Positions 10,001 to 22,000 of a stretch of 64,000 bases of DNA are shown here, piece after piece. Location of the stretch: assembly GCA_905221605.1 (NCBI GenBank), contig CAJNDS010002079.1, positions 1,525,001 through 1,589,000 on the forward strand, read 5' to 3'. The notes under the pieces were generated by a model, which saw only the letters and a program-made list of their open reading frames with translations, did no database searches and was not told the DNA's origin. The position numbers and the translations under genes were made by a program. Source of the stretch: Symbiodinium natans. Taxonomy: Eukaryota > Sar > Dinophyceae > Suessiales > Symbiodiniaceae. Position 1 is the stretch's first letter. Each line of letters opens with the position of its first letter.

Positions 10001-13000
10001 TTAAGGGATTATTGTATTGGGGTTTAGGGTTAGGGTTTAGCGTCCGGGGGTAGTCATGTCAGACCCGTGTGGCAGGGCCATCGCGAAGTTGAGCCAATGG
10101 TTGCCCAGGCGCTTCGTTCGTCGGAGGAGGCTCCCCATGACACTTCGGGGTTTAGGGCCTAGGGCCACCCTAAAACCACTAAACCCCAAGACCCTCAACC
10201 CCCTAAACCCTAAACCTATAAACCCTAAACCCTAAATCCTAAACCCTGCCCACTAACAACCCTAAACCCCTAAACCCTAAGCTCCTAAACCTCAACACCT
10301 AAAAGCCCCTCAAACCCCAAGCCCCTCAAGCCCTGCGCCTCGCACTCAAGCAGTCCCAGACCGTGCAACCTCATGTCAAGAACTCCGAAGTAATCGCGCC
10401 TGAACCCTAAACCCCTCAACCCGCAACCCCCAAACCCTAAACCCTAAACCCTAAACCCTATACCCCCTAAACCCCTAAACCCCTAAACCCGAAACCCCTA
10501 GACCCTAAACCCCTCAACCCGAAACCCCCAAACCCGAAGCCCCAAACCCAAACCCCTAAACCCAAAGTGCTCACCTACACCCGGCCTCTGTAGGACATGG
10601 GCCCGCAGGAGAACCACAAGATTGCAAAGTTACCTAAACCTTTTTAATCATCTTAGACACACATCTATGCATATCTATGTATAGTCACTATATCTGATAG
10701 TAGATAAATAGATACACAAATACATATATATATATATAAATAGGTAGATATATATGTAGATGCAAAGCACACATTCAAGCTGACCCCTCCGCCACCAAAG
10801 ACCTAGACGAAAGGCGCAAGCAAACGCTAAGCGAAACCCTAATCCCTACACCCTAAGCCTTAAGCCCCAAGCCTTAAATCTTTTCTCTCTTGTAAACTTG
10901 TGCCACGTCGAGGCTACTCTCGGCAGCAGAACTCCTCCGCCGGGCAGAGAAGCAACGGCTGAGACAAGAAAAGGAGATTGGAGGAACTTCGGTCTAGGGG
11001 TTTGGGTTTTGGGTTTAGGGTTCGGTGTTAAGCCCTATTTGCACCCTAAACCCTAAACACTAAAACCTAAACCCAAACCCTATACTTCCTGAGGATTCAG
11101 AATAGGCCCTTACTCCCCTTTTTTGTAAACGGTTCCCCCTTGTTTTCAGATGTGCGGTTCCCGTATCAGCCCAAAAAATGGTACCTCTTCATTTTTAACT
11201 TTCTGTTGGGTCTAGGGTTTGATTCGAAGCCCTATTTGGTATGCTGAACGCAAGGACTTAGGGCCAAATTTGTCGGTTTTCGGGTAGGGTTTAGCGAGTA
11301 GAGGGTGGGGGTGGGGGTTTCAAGCTCAGTGTTTGGCCCTTCTTGCGTACCCGAAGCTGCAAGGAAGAAACTCTATCTAGCGTTGCTTTCGGGCGGCAGG
11401 TCATCTACATCGCGCCCTTGAAGGCATTGGCTCGCGAACGCATGGAGGCGATCCGGCTCTTTTGCCAAGCAGCCTAAGCCCTCACTGTCCTAGAAGCCCT
11501 AAACCCTTTCATCCCACCCATGTACCTATGTAGTATATGCCTGGGCCCTAAAGCTAGAGATATGGCAACCCCTTGAAGGCCCCAAGTATATACTGTACAA
11601 GTGCATGGACCCTTAGGGCTACATTCCCTCGAGCCCATGAGAGGGAATGGAGACTCAGACTCCTCCTTGCGGTGGCGCTTCTAGGTTCTGCGGTTTGGGG
11701 TTTAGGGTTTAGGGGTTTAGGGCTTAGGGTTTAGGGTTTAGGTTTAGGGTGGGGTTCTTCTGGCATCAACTTCTAGCTTCGTGGCTGAATGAATACCCTT
11801 TTACACTTTTTGGGACACTACAATTCCCTGCTATAGAACTGAAAAGTGTATATATTTCTTGAGGCTTATGAACTCAACAACTAAGTTCATAAGTTGGATT
11901 ACCAAGTAATTACCATAAACCTTCAAGTATCCAATTTCCCTACTCCGCTGCGAATGTTATGCATCTGTCGCAACCCGGAGGCTCCCAATACTCCTGAATT
12001 CAACAAGGGTTTAGGGTTTAGGGTTTAGGGTTTAGGGTTTAGGGTTTAGGGTTGTTTCATGAGCATGTACCGTAAACCCCCAAGCCCCAAACCCCAAGCC
12101 CCAAACCCCAAACCCTAAACCCTAAGCCCTAAGGCCTAAGGCCTAAGGTCTAAGGCCGAAGTTTCAATAGCGTTAATAGGGTTTGTAGGGTCTACAGGGT
12201 CTGTATGGTCTTTAGGGCTTATGGTTCCTCGACGGAAGGATTGGGAAGAGCGCTTTCAGCGCCAGTGCCTGCCTCGTCACAAGAGTTCAGAGTTTTGTCG
12301 GTGTGGCTTTTGCTTCTGATACGGTTCAGGGTTTAGGGTTCAAAAAGGGTTGAAAGGATTTGTAGCACATGTCCCAAAACAGGGGTGCCCCAAACATACC
12401 ACCAAAGTGCCAGATTCCTTGTGATTAGGACCCCCGAATCCGCCTCGGAGAAATCCGAAAAGCCGCTGAGAATCTAGATTTAGGGTTTATTGTTTAGCAT
12501 TTTTGGGTTTAGGGTTCAGGGCTTAGGGTGAGTTGAAATGCTACCTGCCAAGAGTACCAAGTACATGGGCTCCTATACGTACTGGTTTCTGCCGAAGACT
12601 TGCTGGTTCTTAGTAGGGCGTGAAATGAGGTAGCCTATATAATCCTTGCAAGGGCGTAGACAAGGGGATGGTACTGCAAACTCCCTCATTCCCTATTCGA
12701 AATCTGTAAGAAGATACTGCTGAGAAACCCTCAACTTCAAACCCCAAGCACTACACCCTAAACCCTAAACCTCTGAGAGTTTAGAGGCTGAAGCAGGTTT
12801 GTGGAGTGCTGCGGCCAGTTTCTGGGCTTAATGGTCCCTGGCCAAAGAATTTGGGCCAGAGAGCTCTGAGATGTGAGCGTTTGCTGGATGGAGTTTAGGG
12901 TTTGGGGTCAAGGGTTCAGGATTTATTTAGGGTTTAGGGTTTAGGGCTTCGAGGGTTTCCAGCTTGGTGTGGTTTGGAGCTTGTGGGATAGATGGTGAGC

Positions 13001-16000
13001 CCACATGTCGCATGTGTTTGGCCAAAGTCCAACTGCTCAGTTCTCGCTCCGGATCCCTGGTAGAGTTGAGGGCCTATAAGGAGGGACCCCTGGATGGGAC
13101 CCTTAATCTTATTGCCCTATATAACCTATATGTGCCTTTAAAAGTCCCTATATAGTGAAGTAGCATCTAAATAAACCCTGTAAGCCCTTCAAACCCTATA
13201 AGCCCTATGCCCTCTAAACTCAACCCCCCTAAACCCTAAACCCTAAACCCTAAACCCTAAACCCTAAACCCTAAACCCTAAACCCTAAACCCTAAACCCT
13301 AAACCCTAAACCCTAAACCCTAAACCCTAAACCCTAAACCTACCAACGCTGAACCTCAAGGCTTGGGAAAGCCGTGGTGGAGTTGACTGGCGACTTTACT
13401 CCGGATGTGGGGTTCTGAGCGGTTTAGGGTTTGGGGTTTAGGGTTTAGGCTTTTAGGCTTTTAGGCTTTAGGGACCTCGCCGTCACGAGTTAGGGTAGTT
13501 TGGGAGGGGTTAAGTATTTCGGGTTTGGGATTTGCAGTTTAGGGTGTCAGGCTTGGGGCCTGGAGAGTTTAGGGTCGGTGAATAAAGGAACCAAGGCCAC
13601 CAAGCGTTCTTCTGTACGGACTCTGAAGGGGGGGTGGGGTGGGGACAATTCAGAACGTTTTGCCCCGCTTGGAGTTGTGCTGCAAGGTCCGGACGACGGG
13701 CATTCGGGTTTACAGCACGAAGCGCTTGAGAGGATTGCAGGTTTCGTCTTGGGTTCTTACTGGCTCAAAACCCAACTTTTCAACTTTTGGGCTTCTTGTA
13801 AGGTAGTTTATTCTGAAAGTTCAAACTTCTATTTCCTTGGGTTTTGGGCCAGAAAGGGTTTTGTAGATGAGGAGTTTAGGGTATTTTGCTAGGGCCTGTG
13901 GTTATGGCTGATAGTGGCTTCGAGCCAGCTTGCTCACGTGCCAATCTGCTCGTCAACCCAGACATAGACCCAAAACTGCTCAGGAAGGTTCCCCCCCCCC
14001 CGCACCTGCCTCATACCCCTTCCTGCGAGTACCTTTGTACACCCCTTACTTATGTAAGCCTATAGACTTCCGAGTCCCTAAAGCCCAAAACCCCAACCCT
14101 AAACCACCCTAAGCCCAGCCGATAGCCAGCCCAGTCCCTGTGCCCCAAATAGCAGCCCCAGCAAAACCCCTAAAAAACCGAAACTCAACAACCCTAAAGC
14201 GTAGAAGCCCGAAACCCTAAACCCTAAACACCCTAAAAACCCTGAACCCTAAAAGACCCGAAAGCCCCAACCGAAATCCTTCAACCCTTGATTTCCTGAA
14301 GCCTTGAAGCCCTACCTGAAGACTCCATTGTAGTTCCCTCTAGGGTCCATTCTGGTTGTTCCGTTCAGGATTCTAAAAAAACCACTACATTGGCCGTTTT
14401 TTTTGTTATATTGTTTTCCGTGGTTTTATTTGGTTGCTTATTTTACCCTTATTTGGAGTCCTCAGGTAAACCCTAAACCCTAAACCCCAAACCCCAAACC
14501 CCAAACCCAAAACCCCAAACCCCAAGCCCTCCCTTAGATCGATGCCTTGGAGCGAGCCGATGTGGTGGCCCGGAGCCCAGGGTCGGAATAATTAGTAGCA
14601 GGTATTCCCTCATGGTCCCTGATATAAAACATAAGTACTCTAGTAGCCCCCCCCCACAAGACCCGATTCTAATTATTTAGGCCCCTACATTACCCTAAAC
14701 CCTAAACCCTAAACCCTAAACCCTAAACCCTAAACCCTAAACCCTAAACCCTAAACCCTAAACCCTAAACCCCCCTTCTCACTTCTCACAAGGGCTGCTG
14801 CTCTGCGAGCTTGGTTCTTTGAGTTGGGTGCAGGGGGAGTTTTGTTTTGCAGGGTCCCCCCATGTGACCCATATGGGTACTTCCCCAAATAGCCCTTCTA
14901 TACCCCAATAAAGAAGAAAGGGGCCCCCCCAACCAGGGCAACCCCATTGTCGGAAACCCCCCCAAAATAAGCCGGGCCACAAGTACGCTCCGGGCAAAGG
15001 CCAGGAAGCGAAACCTAAACCCTAAACCCTAAACCCTAAACCCTAAACCCTAAACCCTAAACCGTGGGTCTACGATTCGAGCCTCCTCCGTTCCAACAAG
15101 CTGCCTATGCCCAGTTCTGGGGATTGCATGCGGCCTGGGGCCATCAGCTGAAGGATGTAGGTTTAGGGTTTAGGGTTTGGGGTTTAGGGTTTAGGGTTTA
15201 GGGTTTAGGGTTTAGGGTTTAGGGTTTAGGGTTCTGCCGAGTCCCCAAGTACCGGGGAGCTGCGCCCTGAACACTCGATGAATCCATATTGCTTTGTACG
15301 CCCTGTACCTTGGGGACGAAATGAACCCTAAAAGGGTTTATGGTTCATATACCCTAGTAAGAATTATAGTAGTATAGGGTATATGACCCCCCATTTTAGG
15401 GTACATTTCGTCCCCAAGGTAGTATGGTGGGGAGGCGCGAAGGGGGCAACAGCAGCGCCATGCAACAGTGGCTGACAGATCAAAGCGAATGACCACATCT
15501 TCGCTGGTTTTTGTAAAACCCTAGTGTTTAGGGTTCAGGGTTTAGGGTTACTTCGGGTTTAGGGTTTAGCGTTAGCGTTAAGGGTTTAGGGTTTAGGGCA
15601 TGATTTCAAATCATCGTAAGCTGGCATGAATGCGTTTCATGCGTCATGAATTCCTTATAAACGCATTCTATTCACTCACTGGTCCAGAAGCTTCGTGACT
15701 CTAGAGATTCATCCTATCCCACGCTCCCTTTTGCCCCTACAAAAACCCCCTTAATAATAAAATTGTAAGGAAACGCACGAATTTTATTAATTTTAAGGGG
15801 TTTTGTGGGGCAACAACTGGGTGATTGGTTTACTAGCCCGGTTAATACTAAATCTGTGTGCGCAGCCGCGCTCAGGGCGTGCCAGCATCACCACCTTTAC
15901 CTTCGTCAGTCTGTAGTGTTGATATTAAGGCAGCAAGAAACCCCACAGCATGCCTTAAACCCCAAACCCTAAACCCTAAACTCCAAACCCTAAACCCTAA

Positions 16001-19000
16001 ACCCTGGACCGCAATCTGAGCCCTGAGCCCTCTCAACCCCGAATCCCAACCACCGGTCTTGGGTCTCGGGGGGTTATACGAAGGCCCAGCAAGGTTGCAA
16101 CCAGCAATTCGCAGAGTGACCGTCGCAATGCGCGGACTCTGGACCCCTGAACCTTGTAAATCCCCCTTGTTGCCCTGAAAACCCTTAACCCTGAAAGGCA
16201 AACCCTAAGCCCCAAGGCCGAAACCCAAAAACCTCAACCCTGCTGCAACCCCTGTTCCAACTGCCCATCTGACGCTCTATACTTGGAGGTTCATGGTACT
16301 TAGCAACCCAATTCTAGCTGCACTTAGAACTCAATTATAGCCCTGTTAGGGTACTTAAGGGGCTTGTATAAGTGGGTTATAACTACTCTGTTAATTGGGC
16401 TAAACCTTCAGCTAAACCCTAAACCCCGAACCCCAAACCCTAAACCCTAGTAATTGGGTTATAAGTACCCTGACCCTCCAAGAAACCCCGAAACTAAGGT
16501 CACGACTCCTGAAAAGTGGGATGGCATCTCCCGGCACTGGCAGCATCGAGCGTGCCCTCTGTAGAGGGGTTTAGAGTTTCGGGTTTAGGGTTTAGGGTTT
16601 AAGGTTTTGGGCGTAGGGTTTAGGGTTTACAGGATTTAGGGTTAAGGGTTTAGGGTTTAGGGCACAGGGGGGTTTAAGAAGAAAGGCAGAGTTCTGAAGT
16701 TCTGCATGCTCAGCCTTCATTCCACCCCAAGCTCCAAATTTCATAAGCCTAAACCCTTCAGGCTGTGTGCTCCGCCTCACTGATGCTGCAACTCGCGCCG
16801 TGCAGAAGGTGTGTGAGACGCAGGAATCGCAACTGGGCCTCCTTCCGGTTCCTGGCACGACTCATGGAGAAGGTGCTGCACACCAGCCGTACTGTGGAAT
16901 CCACCCAGGTGCGGCGGCTGCGCGTGCTCAGTTCACGTTTGCCAAAAGGATCGACAAGCGGCGGCTTGTTCAGAGAACAAACTTGACTCGTTTGAAAGAG
17001 GCTAACGCTTAGTCACATCTTGATGTTGGACTGTAGCTGCAGGAATGCAAATTGTCCGAGACTCGATCTTGGAACGTCAATTTCCCATCTTAAGTAGCTG
17101 TGGATGTTCCTCCCTCAACTGCGAAAACAAGAACAACAAATGGTACAAAATGATTCCACGCTCCTTCAAAGCCAGAAAACACTAGAGCCGCAAAGATTTT
17201 CAACTGAGGCCTAACAACCCGAATATGCCAAGACGATGCAAAACTGTAAGCCGTAAACTTTAAACTGAAAACCCTAAACTCTAAACCCGAAACCCTAGAC
17301 TCTCAACCCTACCCTGAAAACTCGCCCTTGAGCAGAAGGCTGTTGGGGAGGGATGGCCGGTAGAGGTTTTCAGCATAGGTTTTACCTCAGTAACCCAAAG
17401 TCTGATTTTGGCAGGTTATGACTATCAAGCCCCACATAGGCTTCTTAGGCAACCTGCAAATTGGCATGTTTTGGTATCAACAGGTAGCTCTATACCCTAT
17501 AAACCCTAAGCTGGCCCTAAACCCTAAACCCTAAACCCTAAACCCTAAACCCTAAACCCTAAACCCTAAACCCTAAACCCTAAACCCTAAACCCTAAACC
17601 CTAAACCCTAAACCCTAAACCCTAAACCCTAGACTGGCCCTAAACCCTAAACCCAAAACTCTAAAACCTCCAGGCCTCTGCGCTGCAAGGTACGTGCGAA
17701 AGGTTGGTCTTGTCATCATCGACGAGATCCACCTCCTGGGGCAGGCGATGGCCTAAACCCTAAACCCTAAACCCTAAACCGTAAACCCTAAACCCTAAAC
17801 CCTTGCATCGTCCTCAACCCTCAGCCCTGAGACCGCCTTGACCCTTTCGGGCTTCATTTTCAGGAAGAATCCATGGGTTTTACGCGCAAAGCCCATCCCT
17901 GAGTAGCTGAATGAGTGCACTTTACACTTCTTGGGATCCTATAATCCCCTATAGATCTCAAAGTGCACACTTTCTGGCGCTTCTGGACTCAGCAACTAAG
18001 ATCCGCAACCCTTAGCCCTGAGCCCTAAACCTTAAACCCGAAACCTTAAACCACCATCCCGGTGGCAAAGTCCTTCGTGTCGGCGTTTAAGATCTTCAAA
18101 CAAATGTTTGTTTGGATGCATTTGTTTTTCCTCTACCATCAGCTGTCCAGTTTGCTCTTGCACCCTAAATTCGCAACCCTAAACCACCCTAACCCTAAGC
18201 CCGACGGGAAGCCCGAAGTAGGTAAAGGGTCCTCATGTTCCTACCATGGACCTAACATGGAAATGAGACAGAAACCCACCAGGAATTCTCTATGTGGGTA
18301 CAATCCGGGTACAAGCTACACCAGAAATAAGTATGTACCATAATCTAGTAACAATTAAAACAGGCAAAAGGGCCCTTCTATTCCTAAACAAGAGCTGAAC
18401 AGAAGCCAGGCTTGGCCCTCAATGCCGCCGATCTCTGCTAGCATCGTCAGTCCTAGTGGGTTCAAGGTTACCCTAAGGGTCCATGCACCTACATGTGGAA
18501 TACTGGGGCCTTGAGGTACCTCCTAGAAAAGGGACTTTGGGGCCCGGGTATGTAATAATGAGGTACATGGACCCTTAGGGTTGCATCCAGATGGCATATG
18601 CAGCAACCCCCCTAAAACCCTAAACCCCTCAAAACCCTAAACCCTAAACCCCTCAAAACCCTAAACCCTAAACCCCTCAAAACCCCCTGAGACCCCCGAA
18701 GTTTGTGGCAGGACCGCGGCCCAGTCCTCGAGGTCATTGTGCAGGGAACCCCAGCATGCTTTCAGAGCGTGTTTTCTTTGGGTTTAGGGTTTATTTACGG
18801 TTTAGGGGTTAGGGTTTAGGGTTTAGGGTTTAGGGCTTAGGGCTTAGGGCTTAGGGTTTAGGGTTCGGGGTTTGGGGTTTTGGGCTTAGGGGTTTGCTTT
18901 TTTTTTTGTGTGTTTTTGTTGGGGGGGGGGGGGGGGGGGGGGGGTGTGTTGGGGGTGAGCCTGTGCTCAGCTGCACAGTTGCACAAGTTTGGGGCTTACG

Positions 19001-22000
19001 GTCTACCTTCAAAACCCAAAGCTTACGTTGTTTTTGTAGATTGCCTGAGAATCCTATAAGGTGCTTCAAAAGTAATAAAAGTAGGCTTTAGGTTCTTAAT
19101 GAGGGAGGGTCGAGTAGAATCTGCAAAGCCGCCACCGAGAACACCCTTGGAAAACTCACACCTTTCAAAACCCTAAACCCTAAACCCTAAACCCTAAACC
19201 CTAAACCCAAAAACACGAAGCCTTGGGATGTTCCCCCTTATACTAGCAGTCCTTAATGAGCTTTGTGGTGCTTTACTGTAGCTTTAGGTCCTTAGCCTTT
19301 TTGGGGTTTATTGAAACGGTTTATTGGGTTCCTTCGTAAGGCAGCTAAAAATATAATTTACAGCTACGTACCCTTCTGAGTGCAGCCAAGTAAGGATTCT
19401 AGTACCCCCCCCTCTACTATCATCCCCAAACCCTAAACCCTAAACCCTAAACCCCAAACCCTAAACCCTAAACCCTAAATCCTAACCCAAACGAAGCGGA
19501 GAGAGCATGGAGGTCCCGGATGCGCTACATCTCCTGCAACTTGGACAAGGCCGTTGGGATCGCCCTGCCTTGGGAGGGTTTAGGGTTTAGGGTTTAGGGT
19601 TTCGGGTTTAGGGCTTAGGGCTTAGGGGCTTAGGGCCTAGGGGATCTTAGGGCTCATGGGTGGGGGAGTTGACACCATGTCTCAGCCCTTCCAGACCTCT
19701 TCCACCCCATGAGCTTGCGATGTTGTCCATCCTGGTGTGCTCGATTCTCCCCAAACCTTTTAAATCTTGTCCCCTAGTTCGGCCCCTACATGTAACTTAG
19801 GGTCCTGAACTGTTTTTGTGGTATCGTAAGAGTGCTCTAACCCCAAGGCCTTAAAACCCTTAACGGACTTCAATCTCAGAGCGATCTGGGGTTGGAGAAT
19901 CTGTTCTTTTCTCAGGCAAGGATTTTCAGGGCTTTCAGGCATGAGATGTAAGGGTTCCAGACCTCCATGCTCCTAAATCACCGAGAAGTGGGGCTTTGGT
20001 TCTTCTCAGAGGGCCCCAGGTTTTTTGGGGGACCTACAGCCATAAACGTCGAGTGTTTTGGGCCCTCGGCGCTTGAGGAGGGCTGTGGCTGGGGGGCTGG
20101 GTCTGAATCCCTAGGCCCTAGTTTTTTGGTCAGGTTTTGGCATAGGGTTGTGGAGCAACCCATACCCTGAAAGGCTTTTCTTTACAAAACAGGGTATGTG
20201 TTACGGGTGCATGTTCACTCAAGGGTTTCTCCTTTAAAACCCCTTGAATCCTCCAAGGCTCTGAGCCTACGAACACCAAAACCCCAAGAGCCGGTAAGCT
20301 CTACAGCCCACCCTAAACTCAACCCCCTTACACTCGGGGGTTTAGGGTTTAGGGGTTCACCGTGTAGGGTTTAGGGTTTAGGGCTTAGGGCTTAGGGCTT
20401 AGGGCTTAGGGCTTAGGGCTCAGGGCTCAGCGCTTAGGGCTTAGGCTAAGCCCTAAGCCCTGAGCCCTAAGCCCTAAGCCCTAAACCCTGAACCCTAAAC
20501 CAGGAATCTAAACCGCTTAGGGCTTAGGGCTTAGGGTTTAGCGTCTGGGTTCTTCAGGCCATCCGCTTTGTGGGCTTAAGCACGGCCAGACACCCAGGAA
20601 GGGGGGAGGCGCGCAGGTGCTGCGGTCGCCATCGAGGGCTGCCCATTTACCTTCAAGTAGGTGTAGGTGGGTTTAGGGTTTTAGGGTTTAGGGTTTAGGG
20701 TTTAGGGTTTAGGATTTAGGGTTTAGGGTTTAGGGGTTCAAGAGATGAAATCGGTGTGGGGTGCTTAGTAGCCCAATTAGAAGTCTACTTATACCGAATT
20801 GTAAAACACTGCTCAGGGGCTTGTGAGTCGCTTTTGGCTACACTCAGAATCGGGTTAGTACCCGAACCTCCAATCCCTACCCCTAAACCCTAAACCCTAA
20901 ACCCTAAACCCTAAACCCTAAACCCTAAACCCTAAACCCTAAACCCTAAACCCTTTCAACGGAAAGGGGAAGTTGACGGAGATATCCCTCCTAAGGAGGC
21001 TGGAGGAACAAGGTGACCCCCGAATCGCCCCTCTGCGCTCTAAATTCTTTTAGGACTCTGGGCCCTGGAAATAGGGGGAAGTTTCGGGTTTAGGGTTTGG
21101 GGTGTAGGGTTTAGGGCTTAGGGCCTGGGAAGTTTCGTGTGGGTTTAGGGTGCAGGGTTTAGGTTTTAGGGTTTAGGGTCTGGGAAGTTTCGTGTTTAGG
21201 GCTTGGGGCCGTGAGAGGCTGGCTTGACGGAGGTCAGTAGACAGACACACCTTGTTTTCCCAAAGGATCCATGTACCGATATAGTATATACTTGGGCCTT
21301 AAAGGGGTTCCTATATAGTAGCTTTAGGGACCAAGAATATACTATATAGGTACATGGATCCTCTGGGTTTGTTATCGGGTTTAGGGTTTAGAGTTGGAGG
21401 GTTTGAGTTTTAGGGAGCTGACGCTCTAAGCCCCACACCCCAAACAACACTTGGAGCACCCTCTGGGACGCAGAAGACGCACGAAACCCGGCATTAGACC
21501 AGCAGCTGGCTTTTGTCCAGGGTTTAGGGTTCAGGCTTCAGGGTTTGGTGTTTGGGCACCCTTAAGCAGGTGTAGAGCATTGATTGGGTGCGCAGGTCCG
21601 CCTTGTGCAAAGGTCCGAAAGGGTTGCTCCAATTACAAAACCCTAAACCCTAAGCCCTTAACCCTAAACGCCCAGGGTCCGTCTGCTGAGGCTCTGGCCA
21701 ACGCGCATGACATCGCAGACTGGCTTGGCATTGGCATCGCCACGTGGATTCAACGGTGGGAACTACCGAAGGGTTTTGGGTTTAGGGTTTGGGGTTTAGG
21801 ATTAAGGTTTAGGGTTTAGGGTTCTCGAAAAAGAAAGAAGCGTTTACCTGAAATCCTGGAAGACAAACAGCTAAGAGCCTGGGCATTTTTCCGTTAAGCC
21901 TCTGCGCATCCCCTGAAAGGAAACATCTGAGTGATCCTCAAACCCTAAACCCTAATCTGAGTGATCCTCAAACCCTAAACCCTAAACCCTAAACCCTAAA

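Noticed and set aside
10051-10146. Unique block in intron 1 tested as the missing Walker A exon
   Set aside because: No frame gives GxxxxGK[ST], and no frame joins exons 1 and 2 better than the direct junction.
13500-13892. 130-codon open frame on the + strand in intron 5
   Set aside because: Its start is made of telomere-variant sequence, no motif is recognisable, and the helicase frame already passes over it with family-perfect spacing.
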